Source: Siphonodentalium dalli
Taxonomy: Eukaryota; Mollusca; Scaphopoda; Gadilida; Siphonodentaliidae
DNA length: 64,000 nucleotides
Assembly (NCBI GenBank): GCA_032622095.1
Contig: CP136064.1
Location: 181,630,011 to 181,694,010 of the forward strand
Direction of reading: 5' to 3'
This document shows, piece after piece, positions 55,101 through 63,990 of the stretch; within the stretch, counting starts at the first letter, position 1; each line of letters opens with the position of its first letter. Made by a program: the position numbers and the translations under genes. The notes under the pieces are model-generated. The model saw nothing but the letters and a program-made list of their open reading frames with translations, did no database searches and was not told the origin of the DNA.

Positions 55101-57299
55101 TGATTACAACATGACAACAAAGATCAAAGCGGCCGCCGGCGTCTTTCTCACTCAATGATTGGGGTGACACCTCGTCACAACTGTTGCACGTGCGAGTTCC
55201 CGCAAAAAAACTGTGTCAATTCTTTGGCGGCCTCGTTTGATGTTTGATGAATACTACTGCCATAGATTAGGGTTTAAGTTTAACTATATTTCGAGGCTAT
55301 ACTTCGAAGCCACCATCTCTCGACTCGGAGAAAGCGAAAAATGGACATTGAAGCCTCCGAAATACCGACTATCAAAACGAAAGAGAGCCCCGGTTGATTC
55401 GTCGGATAACGGTGCATCTGATTGCGGTAACGATTCCACTTCCGAGTTTGAAGTTTTAAGCGGCTCGAATCTGATGAGCATGCGCACTCAGACGCGGAAG
55501 TGGACTCATTACCATGATTAGATTCACCTGGATTGCCGGATAATCGGATTATTGTGGACTAGATATTGTACTACAATCTAAACATATGTTTTTAGTTCTG
55601 TTTTTTACTTTATGTTGCCACAGGCACACTTGGAATTATACGTGTGTATCATTATACTTGTGTTTGTCTTTATTCAGTAATCATTTCATCCATGTTAATT
55701 TGAATTGTGCTCCCTCAAAAAAGGCGCGCGCAAATTCCAAAAGCTCCGAGCGATATATCGCTCACCTACGTTTTCCAAATTCGAAGGACTGATTGGGAAC
55801 CTCGATTATGCAATTATGCAATGTGTCGTCTGCCAATATGGGGATAAAGAGAAACTAAGCTAAAAAAAGAAATAGAATCTATGTGAAGAAGTTTCTAATA
55901 TTTTATAATAAAGAAACTTCCAAAGATGAGGTCTAAGCAGAAGAGGTCCCCAGAGGGTAAATTTAGTGATGCTAGCCCTCTATGCGGGATAGCATCAATA
56001 AATTCACCCTCTGGGAACCTCATTCTGCAAATGACAGGCACACTAAACTCAGGCTTGTGCATAACCCCCATGTGGCATACAGCCTAGGGTGGGTATACCC
56101 TTAGTAGAAGTCAGAGGACCGTGTGACCATTTTCAACCACATCAATGGCTCCTTCTTTGTTTTCTTTTTTGAAAGGTGTCCTTGTATTGAATATCTCCAC
56201 CCAATTCCAATGCGATTTGATGACCCATGGTTAAGACATTCATATGGACAGACAAAATATTAAGATTTCTATTTAAACAAAGAGAAATAACCCTAGAAAA
56301 AAGAATGCAAACAAAACCAATTAAACGTCCACATTATAATCCTCATAGTGGTAAACATCCGGGATACCAAATTTCAGTGATATCTGACAAACTATGGTTG
56401 AGATATTTGCTCGGACGGACGGTCGGAGGCTCAATGCATGTAATTTGGGGTTATAATAACCAACTTACCTTAGAAATATCTCCAAGTTGGACCGAATTGA
56501 TTGCTTGTGTGGTTATAACAGACGATCCAGATTCCTGCTTAGAAGTTGTAGGTGACAATGCAGCTGCCTGTGTAAGCAGAGTCTCCTTGACAGCCTTAGC
56601 AACTCTATTAACAGCTTCCTGCATGGAAAGCTCGTCACTCATTCCTGCAATCTTGATTGTAGAATCCGATTGGGACCCAGGTTTATGAGACTTCCCTGAA
56701 GTTATTATTTTTGCATCATCTGTAGTTTTCTTTAATTCTTTTTTGCTTTCTTTGCCTGTAGTTGGCGTTTTTTCTTCAATATGCAACAACTTGATTGGTT
56801 CTCCCATCTTTTTACCCATCTTCGGTGTGGATTTCACAGATGTCGCAGCATTAGCTGTGGGTGTTTTAGTCTTTGGCGTGGATTTAACAGATGTTACAGT
56901 ATTTGCTGCCAAAAGGTTAGCCGTAGGTGTTTTAGTTTTAGGTGTGGATTTCGTGGATGTCGGAGTAGCTTTCTTCATCTCTTCCATTGGCTTGCCGGAC
57001 CTAGTCACCCTCTCACTTATTCGTTCCTCACTATTCTCCTTTGCTTTGATATTCTTCTGTGTTGCGGGAGTATTCTTTCTTGGTCTGCCCCTCTGTGTCG
57101 GAGTTGTTTCTTCTTTCATTTCACTTCTCAATGCCCGCTTCTCATAGTTTGATTTCACCTTATCAGCTAGCTCTCTTCTTGTCGACTCAGCTGATTGTCT
57201 TCTTGTTGTCCTTGGCACTATCTCTTCAACTTCGCTGTCGCTGGAATCTTCAGATTCAGCTTTTGATGATGAATATTTGCTCGTCTCTTTTGGAGTCAT
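38018..57299 (-). CDS. Seven-finger C2H2 zinc-finger protein with AT-hook motif (five exons)
   Basis: Joining 57299-56469, 54587-54327, 50513-50331, 43670-43640 and 40143-38018 (minus strand) gives one frame of about 1143 codons; every junction is GT-AG and in phase. From the N-terminus: an acidic and basic low-complexity region with an AT-hook-like RGRPRK (about residue 70) and repeated STPKTKTPTAN; a Pro/Lys region; a compact segment SVSALLKSKYYDIELDKRK; an acidic segment; seven zinc fingers at about 666-866; VTSQVTEP-type repeats; and a C-terminus with repeated DGT motifs ending VYYVQTE. Such proteins are nuclear DNA-binding regulators; the target and orthologue are not recognised. The start may be earlier, because the frame is open to an acceptor-like TCTATTCTAG just beyond 57320. 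Confidence 0.88.
40144..43639 (-). other. Intron between exons D and E
   Basis: Mostly unique. 40340-40530 has three loose repeats of about 80 bp with GGTTNATCCACCT and TTGGCTCAGCTGTTA. A minus-strand open frame of 114 codons at 41085-40741 (begins MVFVVLKLLLNLQVAKDW) is protein-like but has no recognised domain and no good splice sites; it is left as an unsupported candidate. 42690-43500 is a repeat array. Confidence 0.5.
42690..43500 (+). repeat. GGGTCATAACTC array with GACAGACGG tail
   Basis: Units of about 140-170 bp contain GGGCCATAACTCCGT, TCGGATCAAACCCATATTCG, ACTCGATCTGTATTTTGG and AAATTTGGTTCCGATCAG. The array ends with GACAGACAGACGGACGACGA and a palindrome, TTTACCATACTATAGTATGG. 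A one-unit relative with the same tail is at 45290-45510. It lies in the intron downstream of micro-exon D. Confidence 0.85.
43640..43670 (-). CDS. Zinc-finger gene, micro-exon D (31 bases)
   Basis: Acceptor TTTATTTTCAG borders 43670 and donor GTAAAT follows 43640. It encodes IHDTAMKPAK plus one base. It is needed for phase, because exon C ends in phase 0 and exon E begins with two bases of a codon. Without it exons C and E would not join in frame. Confidence 0.72.
44231..46645. mobile_element. 2.4-kb inverted-repeat element, family S, copy 1
   Basis: TAAACCAGCTAGTGAGAGAT...ACTAGTTTACGTC...CCCATTCATATAG at 44248-44298 recurs inverted at 46573-46640. The right end and adjoining 200 bp (TTATGGTCATAATG, AATCTAACTTTA) are homologous to the 932-bp element at 61925-62856, which has an 8-bp target duplication. 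This copy contains additional sequence: a GGGCCATAACTC array unit (45290-45510), an A/T homopolymer tract (45120-45190) and the CRVCD peptide remnant (45976-46242). Confidence 0.7.
45976..46242 (-). pseudogene. TE-encoded Cys-x2-Cys peptide remnant, copy 2
   Basis: The frame of 88 codons includes HKLAEDNICRVCDYSFSG. It resembles the frame at 3031-3213 at both protein and DNA level, including downstream GACGTCATTTTGGGGAAGCC. It looks like the N-terminal zinc-binding part of a transposon protein. No catalytic domain is present nearby. Confidence 0.4.
46646..47187. other. Intron sequence with a 22-bp direct duplication
   Basis: ATATATACTGGTATATATAG occurs twice in tandem at about 46943-46988. 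Otherwise AT-rich with no recognised feature. Confidence 0.5.
47188..47472 (-). pseudogene. Fragment resembling the ligand-binding domain of a nicotinic-type Cys-loop receptor
   Basis: The 94-codon frame contains LMDSLFAQYHPAP, ILRPPEAYDIYVTSML, YYNIWGESF, LEWANYPGQK and then a stop. The order L..L...Y.P...RP, then NIW, L-x-W and YPG-x-K matches the start of the extracellular domain of nicotinic receptor subunits up to loop D. The frame lacks a signal peptide (an in-frame stop lies nine codons upstream) and ends before the Cys-loop, so it is a fragment. It lies antisense-free inside an intron of the zinc-finger gene, in the same direction. It could be a single exon of an alternative gene, but no convincing donor follows. 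Confidence 0.4.
47680..48520 (-). repeat. Family G array, inverted
   Basis: About five units with AAGATGGCTGC, GGCCATGTTTTT, CATCTAGAGGTCACC and GGATTTAGTCATGCAAAGAG in reverse orientation to the arrays at 13785 and 19097. Unit spacing is about 155-170 bp. Confidence 0.8.
48598..49990 (+). repeat. 161-bp tandem array, family T, copy 2
   Basis: The same header and units as 15745-17290 (GAGGTGGCATCAGAGATGCT; GGGCCATAACTCTATC; TTATCGCGCTAACGAGCTGA), with about seven units at roughly 161-bp spacing and a CGCCCGCC tail at 49945. It has no MITE at the TA where copy 1 has one. It lies in the intron between exons C and D. Confidence 0.92.
50090..50294. mobile_element. TTAA MITE (CCCTTTCATGAC family), copy 3
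   Basis: GTGAGTCTCCCATAGGGAGC and TTTAAGCCAGTGCATTCTC match the interior of the copies at 20492 and 26615. The right end GCTCCCGTTATGAAAGTG precedes TTAA (50295-50298). The left end is lost against microsatellite sequence. Confidence 0.7.
50331..50513 (-). CDS. Zinc-finger gene, exon C
   Basis: Acceptor TTTACTAACAG borders 50513 and donor GTAACT follows 50331. Exactly 61 codons, phase 0 to 0. It encodes SVSALLKSKYYDIELDKRK and ISEATGLAVVLQPKSTALCG, a more ordered-looking segment than its neighbours. Truncated MITE sequence starts 36 bases beyond the donor. Confidence 0.8.
50514..52930 (-). other. Intron between exons B and C, proximal part
   Basis: AT-rich unique sequence with TA microsatellites at about 50700 and 51045. 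50895-50995 is a single palindrome of hAT-like family H (AGAATGAGATCTCCAGAGG and complement). No gene recognised. Confidence 0.5.
52938..54138. mobile_element. hAT-like element with CAGGGTTTCCGC ends
   Basis: CAGGGTTTCCGC at 52938 and GCGGAAACCCTG ending at 54138 are perfect 12-bp inverted ends. CTTTCTG (7 bp) borders both. The CAGGG start fits hAT. No transposase is recognised in the 1.2 kb; frames of up to 111 codons lack domains. It lies in the intron between exons B and C and ends about 190 bases from exon B. Confidence 0.72.
54327..54587 (-). CDS. Zinc-finger gene, exon B
   Basis: Acceptor TTCATTTGCAG borders 54587 and donor GTAAGT follows 54327. Exactly 87 codons, phase 0 to 0. It encodes IAEEVLKSSKSMRSKSPQRK, a Pro/Thr/Lys stretch, then EPYTFVVKRNKKDG and EEEMDQTDDP. 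Confidence 0.85.
54687..56057. mobile_element. hAT-like MITE family H, copy 3, split by a second insertion
   Basis: The ends CAAGCCTGAGTTTAGTGTG and CACACTAAACTCAGGCTTG are inverted repeats bordered by an exact 8-bp duplication, TGCATAAC (54679-54686, 56058-56065). Both subterminal palindromes with GGTGAATTTAGAGAC/GTGATGCTA are present. A separate 902-bp element sits at 54890-55791. Without it and its 8-bp duplication the host is about 461 bp, close to copies at 20877 and 22559. It lies in the intron between exons A and B. Confidence 0.9.
54890..55791. mobile_element. hAT-like element nested in family H MITE
   Basis: The ends CAGTCCTTCGATTTTG and CAAATTCGAAGGACTG are inverted repeats, bordered by exact 8-bp ATTGGGAA (54882-54889, 55792-55799). 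GCGCGC-rich strings lie next to both ends. A 102-codon plus-strand frame at 55213-55521 has no recognised domain. Confidence 0.9.
56066..56468 (-). other. Intron remainder with array fragment
   Basis: 56155-56440 contains an inverted fragment of the array at 6650-7160 (CCTTGTATTGAATATCTCCA) and a GGACGGACGGTCGG microsatellite remnant. Confidence 0.5.
56469..57299 (-). CDS. Zinc-finger gene, exon A (N-terminal)
   Basis: The exon is open from 57320, after TCTATTCTAG, and the first ATG is at 57299. The donor is AAG|GTAAGT at 56469/56468. It encodes a Ser/Glu/Lys-rich segment with RGRPRK, two copies of STPKTKTPTAN and a predicted helix MQEAVNRVAKAVKETLL. Codon use is clearly coding-like, with no stop over 284 codons. 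If an upstream exon adds coding sequence, it enters in phase 0 at 57320. Confidence 0.85.
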
Positions 57300-57320
57300 T
57301 TTTGTGACTGCAACACTCAC

Positions 57321-57752
57321 CTAGAATAGATTCAATATCTATCTTGATAGCCATTAGAACATTAAGTACGAGTGCAATGCCGATGCTCAGCTTAGAGAGT
57401 GGGCATTACTTAATATTTGTATTGTTGGAAAATTGTGTTATTTTCTAAATCCAAGAAGGTCTGCCACTCTGAGGAAATCATTGGATAAAACCCAGTCGAT
57501 CCTTTCGGTCATAATGACCTATCATTATTCCAAAGATATTCAAATCCATCTGTTTGTACATACGTAACAATGCTAGATGTGAAGCAAAGATTGAGAATCT
57601 TGCTATTTCCAACAAGAGCAATAACTCTGACAAAAATACATGGAAAAACAGGCCTGCAGGTTTCAAAATTATGTGTAACCAATTTTTCGTTTGCCTAGTT
57701 TGTGCTTAGGTAACCCATACATGTACAATAGGTTAGCAGGAGACTTACACAA
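57321..57752 (-). other. Sequence upstream of exon A
   Basis: An acceptor-like TCTATTCTAG adjoins exon A. No upstream coding exon, TATA box or CpG island was recognised in this stretch, so the transcription start is unknown. Confidence 0.4.
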
Positions 57753-57760
57753 ACTGTTAT

Positions 57761-58910
57761 TAGTGATGTAACAATACGGGGGTTATCGGTAAAAGCCGAT
57801 AGCCGATATTTAAAAAAAAATCATCTACTGATTCGATACAGATACGTCTTGTATGTGAAAAAAGCTTAGAAGAAACAGAACAAATTTCTGTATCAATTTG
57901 AATTTGTCTTTTAAATTGCAAAGCATTAACGGCAAAGAACGGATACCCTGTTCGCAAAAACAGTTTAGCTTACATTCCCCAAATCCTGGCAAAACGATTT
58001 AACATTTCGTTGCATTCAATTGATTCAAAATGAAAAGATTTCCTCAATATTTGTTTGATTCCGAAGTTAAACTTGCATTTAATAACACCTGCAATGTACC
58101 GCAGATTGTTGACATTTTCTTTGCCCATGTCTTAACGACAGATACAAATCCCGCCCATCAAGCACTCTTGATTGGATCGGATGGTTCCATCAACAAGTAT
58201 GTCACCTCCTCTATCTGCAGCCATTGTATACCAGAACGTCAATCAATTTGAATCAAAGGCATTTAAACACACCCAGTTAAATATTGTTAACACGTGATGT
58301 TTCTGTCTCCTGCAGACAATGATACATTGTCGCAAGTTTCCAGGCCTCGGTGATTTTAGCGTTTGATGTACCGCCAAACAGGGGCAAACTTAATATTTTG
58401 TGACTGTGACATCAAACAATTCACACACACCTGATCCCCGGCACATTGTGACCTGTTAAACCTTGTATTTTGCACTGAACAGGACTCAACAAGATCTCAA
58501 CATGCGCGTTATTGTAATTGTATACAGTTTTTGTTTTAACTTTTAATTATTAAGCACAGGGAACTACAGTACGTAATTACGGTAATTGAAATGTGTATTT
58601 GGGTCATGAGTGTACCAGCAGTCTCAAGTGACCAAGTTGATGTTGTTATGATGTTATGCTGGGTACAGCACCGTGTGTGAGGGCGGTCTGACCCGTGCGT
58701 AAAATAGTCGATACTAGTATTGTTCTGGAAATTCCCATCATTCATTTAATATCAAAGTAGGAATTGGTGTCACAACGTTCACAAAGGACGCGACAAGTAT
58801 CGGTTGACGATATCGGTCGGGAGACTAACTTTTGCCGATACCGATATCTTGCCGATACCATATATATCGGCCCGATCCGATAACCGATACCGATAATCGG
58901 TACATCACTA
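57761..58910. mobile_element. hAT-like element with TAGTGATGTA ends and CCGATA repeats
   Basis: TAGTGATGTAAC at the left and GTACATCACTA at the right are inverted ends, bordered by an exact 8-bp ACTGTTAT (57753-57760, 58911-58918). Many GATATCGG/CCGATACC motifs lie just inside both ends, densest on the right (58800-58900), as expected for transposase-binding repeats. No transposase is recognised in 1150 bp. Confidence 0.92.
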
Positions 58911-59300
58911 ACTGTTATAATCACTACAACAGGTATTATTAACTACAGATGGGCAACTCATTGAACTACCGTAATAAATTTGAATGTCTAATTTTGGGAC
59001 TTGATTCAGCAAATATTAAGGTGAGAATTAGTTATCACGATACCTGCATTTATAAATCATTGTTTGGTAACAATGAATGGACAAACCCCATAGTAAGTGG
59101 ATATCATTTCCCTCTAAACTGGAATTATTGGAAACACATCAAAGCACAACCAAATCTGATGATCCATGTCCAGTTATAAGCTGAAATCTTCATAGTTCAT
59201 ACCAACACAAAATTCAAACAAGGGCCTTATTCTAAAATGAATGTGACTACCAACATGCCAAAGGACAGCGAAATCTGATAATTAACACCTGCATTACAAG

Positions 59301-59680
59301 CAAGCCTGCAAATAGCGTGCCTGTCATTTGCAGAATGAGGTCCCCAGAGGGGAAATTTAGTAATTCTATCCCGCACAGTGGGCTAGCATCACCAAATTCA
59401 CCCTCTGGAAACCTCATTCTGCTTAGGCCTCATCTTCTGGGAAGTATCTACAGTATCAAATTAACATTGTTTTTAGTTTTCCCTTCTTGGAAGATTCTAT
59501 ATCCCCTAATTTGCAGAAGATAAAATTAATAATTGAGGTGCCCAATGGGTGAACATAACCAACTTCAACTGGGGAACTTCAATCTGATCCCAGGTCTACC
59601 ATAGCAGTTGAGGGCCTAAGCAGAATGAGGTTCCCAGAGGGTGAACTTAGTGATGCTAGCCCGTTATGCTGAGGAGGCCT
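59301..59680. mobile_element. hAT-like MITE family H, copy 4, right end truncated
   Basis: It begins CAAGCCTGCAAATAGCGTG with the left palindrome (GAATGAGGTCCCCAGAGG ... CACCCTCTGGAAACC) and the family interior. The right palindrome stops at about 59672 and the terminal repeat is absent. 58919-59300 holds no recognisable feature. Confidence 0.75.
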
Positions 59681-60284
59681 CTACTGTATTTCCCGAACAA
59701 CCTTCGGGGGTCGGGGGAATAATAAACCAAGTGAATATGAAGAATATCTGGTGGCCATTGCCCGTGTTCCCTGATAATGTGGCTTCTATTGGGAGTCAAG
59801 TTTTTCTTGGGAGTAAACCATATATACATGTAGGAAGCAAATTTATATTAAATTTTGCTTCAAATTAATTTTTAATGAACCACTTTGGTGGGATTTGAAA
59901 ACTATTCAATGATCGAGGTTACTATAAGTTATTTTCAAGGATAAACATCTATCGGTACCAGTACCAACAACGACACAATATCTATGAAACTTATTGAGAA
60001 GACACATTTGCATTATTGTTCCCAGAAGTACCAACAGAAATGTAAGGCGTGATACATATTTCTCTTAAAAGTGTTTTAACAGAGAGATTTCTTTTGAAAT
60101 ACATGTACATACATCAGAGCCAAACATTTAAAAAATAACTACATTTTCTGTCTCAGTTACAGCTAGTGGAAAAATATATTTCACAGCGACATACTAGTAA
60201 ACTCCTGTGGACTGGTCTCTGACTCACAATTATGGTTTTATACACTTATTAAAATGTATACATAAAGAAAGTTCCAGAATGATG
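59681..60284. other. Unique sequence
   Basis: AT-rich with no recognised gene or repeat. Confidence 0.5.
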
Positions 60285-61600
60285 GTCTATCTCTTCCTAT
60301 AACAAGTATTATATAGTTTCCTGGGAATAAACTAATGAAAGTGTCAATGACACTGTAGCTAAACTTGGAAAGGGAATAATTTCATGTGTTAAAGTCAATG
60401 GAGTGATTAGGAATGTGGAAAGTTGAAAGGCCTAGTTATGCAAAGAGTAAATCTAAGATGGCCACTGGCAGCCATGTTTTTTTGCCGAATGACCCCAAAA
60501 AGACTCGTTCCCATTTACATGTCATTATTAACATCCAGTACAAATTTCATGATGATCTGACAAAAGATACGACCTGTAGCCTGTGTCAAAGGATTTAGTC
60601 ATGCAAAGAGTAAAATCCAAGATGGCTGCTGGTGGCCATGTTTTTTTGGCCGAACAACCCCAAAATGACTCGTTCCCATCTACATGTCAATATTAACATC
60701 CATGACAAATTTCATGATGATCAGAGGATCAGTATGACCTGTAGCCCGCGCCAATGGATTGAATTTTGAAATCCAAAATGCCGCTGGTGGCCATGTTTTT
60801 TTGCCGAATGACCCCAAAATAACTCGTTCCCATCTACATGACAATGTCAACATTCATGACAAATTTCATAAAGATCGGACCAAAGGTACGACCTGTAGCC
60901 CCGCGCCACAGGATTTAGTCATACAAAGAGTAAAATCCAAGATGGCTGCTGGTGGCCAGGTTTTTTGGCTGAATGACCCCAAAACGACTCGTTCCCATCT
61001 ACATGTCATTGTTAATATCAATGACAAATTTCATGAAGATTGACCAAAGCTACAACCTGTAGGTCGCGCCAAAGGATTTACTCATGCATAGAGTAAAATC
61101 CAAGACGGCTGCTGGTGGCCATGTTTTTTGGCCGAATGAGTCAATGACCCCAAAATGACTCGTTCCCATCTACATGTCAATGTCAACATTCATGACAAAT
61201 TTCATAAAGATCAGACCAAAGGTATGACCTGTAGCCCGCGGGAAAGGAAATTGTTGACAGACACACGCACACACGGACGACGGACGCCAATCCATGGCAA
61301 TAGCTCAAACTTACAAATTTTCTGGTATAATACATACCATCAATTCGGTACATTTTCTGGCTCTTGGAGCAAGTGGGAGAACTCTATCTCTATTTGAGAT
61401 CACCTGAACAATCGTGACAGCCTGTTCTAGTAACGAAAATATGTCCAATCTGATTATCGCAATACATAAGAAAATATCGATATAAAATAAATATCAATTG
61501 ATAAAGTTTCCAGACAGATGTCTTAATAATCATATTTTTTTATTTTATACCCAGGAAACTATATGAAACATATTTAGGAAGTACAGACCATCTTTAAGCG
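60285..61600. mobile_element. Foldback element with GGTCTATCTC ends, split by a family G array
   Basis: GGTCTATCTCTTCCTATAAC at 60285 pairs with TTTAGGAAGTACAGACC near 61590, and AACTATATGAAAC/GTATTATATAGTTT also match. The intact relative at 28941-29320 has no array, so the family G array was inserted between the arms. Confidence 0.65.
60345..61320 (-). repeat. Family G array, inverted, inside the foldback
   Basis: Five units at about 160-bp spacing with AAGATGGCTGCTGGTGGCCA, GAATGACCCCAAAA and ACTCGTTCCCATCTACATG. They are bounded by the common footer (AGTGTCAATGACACTGTAGC) and the header (AATTGTTGACAGACACACGC ... CAATAGCTCAAACTTAC). Confidence 0.85.
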
Positions 61601-61725
61601 ATGTTTCCTATATACATGTTTTCTCCAACTCCATTTGTGTTCATCTCCCTTTATTGACTCGAAAAGAATCTGCCACCGGCGACATTTTACCCACATTTTG
61701 TGCACTTCTGTGATAGGTATATCTA

Positions 61726-62875
61726 CAGTAATGCCCTAAATAATCGACTCCTTAACCACAGCAGAATTATGGGTAACTTTTCAGGATTCAGTTGGAAATA
61801 TGGCTTGTTGCCATTCATCAGAAAGCTCTCACTGAGAGTTTCCGATGAATGGCAATAAGCCGTATTTCCGACTAAATCCTGAAGTTACTCATAACTCTGC
61901 TGTGGTTAAGGAGTCGATTAATTATAGTCCAAGTCTTCTCGTACTAAAACTAGCTAAGATTTTGGGATGGAGATGCTAGTATTTAGTCCGAGTTCCAGGC
62001 CCATGCATTCCTATGACACGAGTTACGCCCAGGATCTGTGGCGGGAATCTGTGGTGTATTTTACTCGATCTACCTAACAAAGCAATACATGATGCTATAT
62101 ACATCGGAAAGAGTGACATCTTATGGTCATAATGGTGTATAATAATCTAACTTTAATGTTAAATTACACATAGAATATTCCGGTTGATTGCCACAAACAT
62201 CGTTGTTTTTTCTGTTTGTTTACTTAACTGAAAGCCGAACTCAGGTTCCGAAGAACTTCGGCATTGTCCGGTGTTTGTTTTGGCCGAGACGAATTTCGAT
62301 ACAAACAAAATGGCGGCCCCCATGATATTCTAATGCTCATTGTGTTTACACTGTTTTAAACTGTGAGATGGTTGTAATTCCCGTAATTTATTTAATGTAT
62401 TACATTTATATCTTCAATATGTATTTAATCTATGTAAATTATTTATTTATTGTCACGTATAATTACGATTACAATGGAGAATTCATCGTGCGTGGTTGAT
62501 TGAAAATCTACGGAATATTTTCACCGGAAAATGCCGAACGCAGTTCGCAAGGTCAACTGAGTTCGCATACTTTAAAAAATATGTAAACACTGCGGCAAAT
62601 GTTTCTTTTCACATTAAATTACCGCTTTCAATTCACAACCGATGTGGGTTTCAGATCAAATAGCATGTCTTCTGCGGAAACTATCCGTTTATTGTAGCAA
62701 TTGTGATATTTTATTTCATATAATTGTGGTTTTATTTGAGCGGGTCACTAACGCTTAAGTCGTGTCATAGGAATGCATGGGCCTGGAACTCGGACTAAAT
62801 ACTAGCATCTCCATTCCAAAATCTTAGCTAGTTTTAGTACGAGAAGACTTGGACTAATTAATTAGGGCATTACTG
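61726..62875. mobile_element. Foldback MITE with TA target, copy 3, interrupted
   Basis: CAGTAATGCCCTAAATAATC at 61726 and CATTACTG ending at 62875, both bordered by TA, match copies 1 and 2. A 932-bp element with its own target duplication is inserted 12 bases from the right end. Confidence 0.85.
61925..62856. mobile_element. 932-bp element, family S, copy 2, nested in the TA-MITE
   Basis: The ends TAGTCCAAGTCTTCTCGTAC and the exact complement form arms of about 95 bp. An exact 8-bp ATTAATTA lies on each side (61917-61924, 62857-62864), and intact MITE copies have a single ATTAATTA at this site. The left half (GCCCAGGATCTGTGGCGGG; TTATGGTCATAATG) is homologous to the right end of 44231-46645. 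A G/C-rich stretch with ATGGCGGCCCCCATG is at 62310, but only a six-codon frame follows. Confidence 0.9.
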
Positions 62876-62953
62876 TACACTTAGTGAACAGAGCTATGAA
62901 TTTCCCTTAGTCAGCCCACAAAATATCCAATAAAGTTTGTATCATTTCATTTC

Positions 62954-63990
62954 TTAACCCTTTGAACCCTGGCTCCCCACAATGAACGACACCCTGACAT
63001 GGGGCTCCCAGAGATATTTTGACTTAATGTAGACAGTGTTTAGGCAAATGGTGTTGGTTATGTTCCCCATGGACACTGAGTATTTTAAGATCAGGATAAT
63101 TTGCCACATGATCACTCCCTGGAAACGGTTGCTAGGCAACTACCCGGAAATTAAAGTAAAATGCAATTTCAGCTTTTATCATCATATTTCAACCCAAGGC
63201 AATGGCGTTTTCGATGCTGTCAATACCCTGTTGTGTAATTTGAGATACATCTTGCCAGAAGAGTGAAGCTAACTATTATTTAATGGTAGCAACCATTGCT
63301 AACAAATACCCCAAATGATCGAATGGCACCATCACCCTGAGCATTCAATTGTAATGTGCCTCATTTTAGACATTGTCTATGTGCATGGTGCTGGTTATGT
63401 TCAAATGGTGCCACAGATCTGAAAATTTACAGGTATGCATATTAAGATCAGATACTTTTTCACACGATCACTCTCTAGTAATGGTTGCTAGGAAATTACC
63501 CGGAATTGAAAGTAAAATACAAATATAGCTAAATAAAGAAGCGTCGTAATTAAGCGCTAAGAAATTACATCTTCTCTTTTACAGATGATAAAAAGCATTT
63601 CTCCAAATTTACCTCTGTGCATGCATGAAAAAACAGATGCCCCTGCACCTGTCATCAATTTGGCTGCTATATACTAGTAGTCATAGGAATGAAAATGTGA
63701 CTCATTCGTGCAAAGTAGAAGACAATTCTACTTAATGTGTGCTTGGATCGCAATATTTCTTTTTTCGATGATAAAAAGCGAACTTTGTTTTTAAAATATG
63801 CCTTTGCACATGCGCGAAGAAGCAGTTTGTCTGCAAAAGTCACATGGATAAAAACGTGACATGTGTGCAAAATAGAAGTACAATTATAGTAGATATGTGA
63901 GTTTACTAAGCTGTATTTCCATGTCCAAAATCGTATGATTTCCGGACCAGTATTCCGGGTTATAGGAATATAAGGATTGGACAAGTATTG
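62954..63990. repeat. Degenerate direct repeats at the window end
   Basis: 63040-63180 and 63385-63530 are diverged copies (GGTGNTGGTTATGTTC; ATTAAGATCAG; GGTTGCTAGG; TTACCCGGAA), spaced about 355 bp. 63584 and 63767 start a second diverged pair (GATGATAAAAAGC). TTAACCCTTTGAACCCTGG at 62955 could be a TTAA-type element end. No gene recognised. Confidence 0.5.

Noticed and set aside
56227-57307. Plus-strand frames of 82-153 codons
   Set aside because: Antisense shadows of exon A of the zinc-finger gene, extended by chance into the intron.
62310-62345. ATGGCGGCCCCCATG as a possible translation start or promoter of the zinc-finger gene
   Set aside because: On the plus strand the frame ends after six codons, and the sequence lies inside a transposon.
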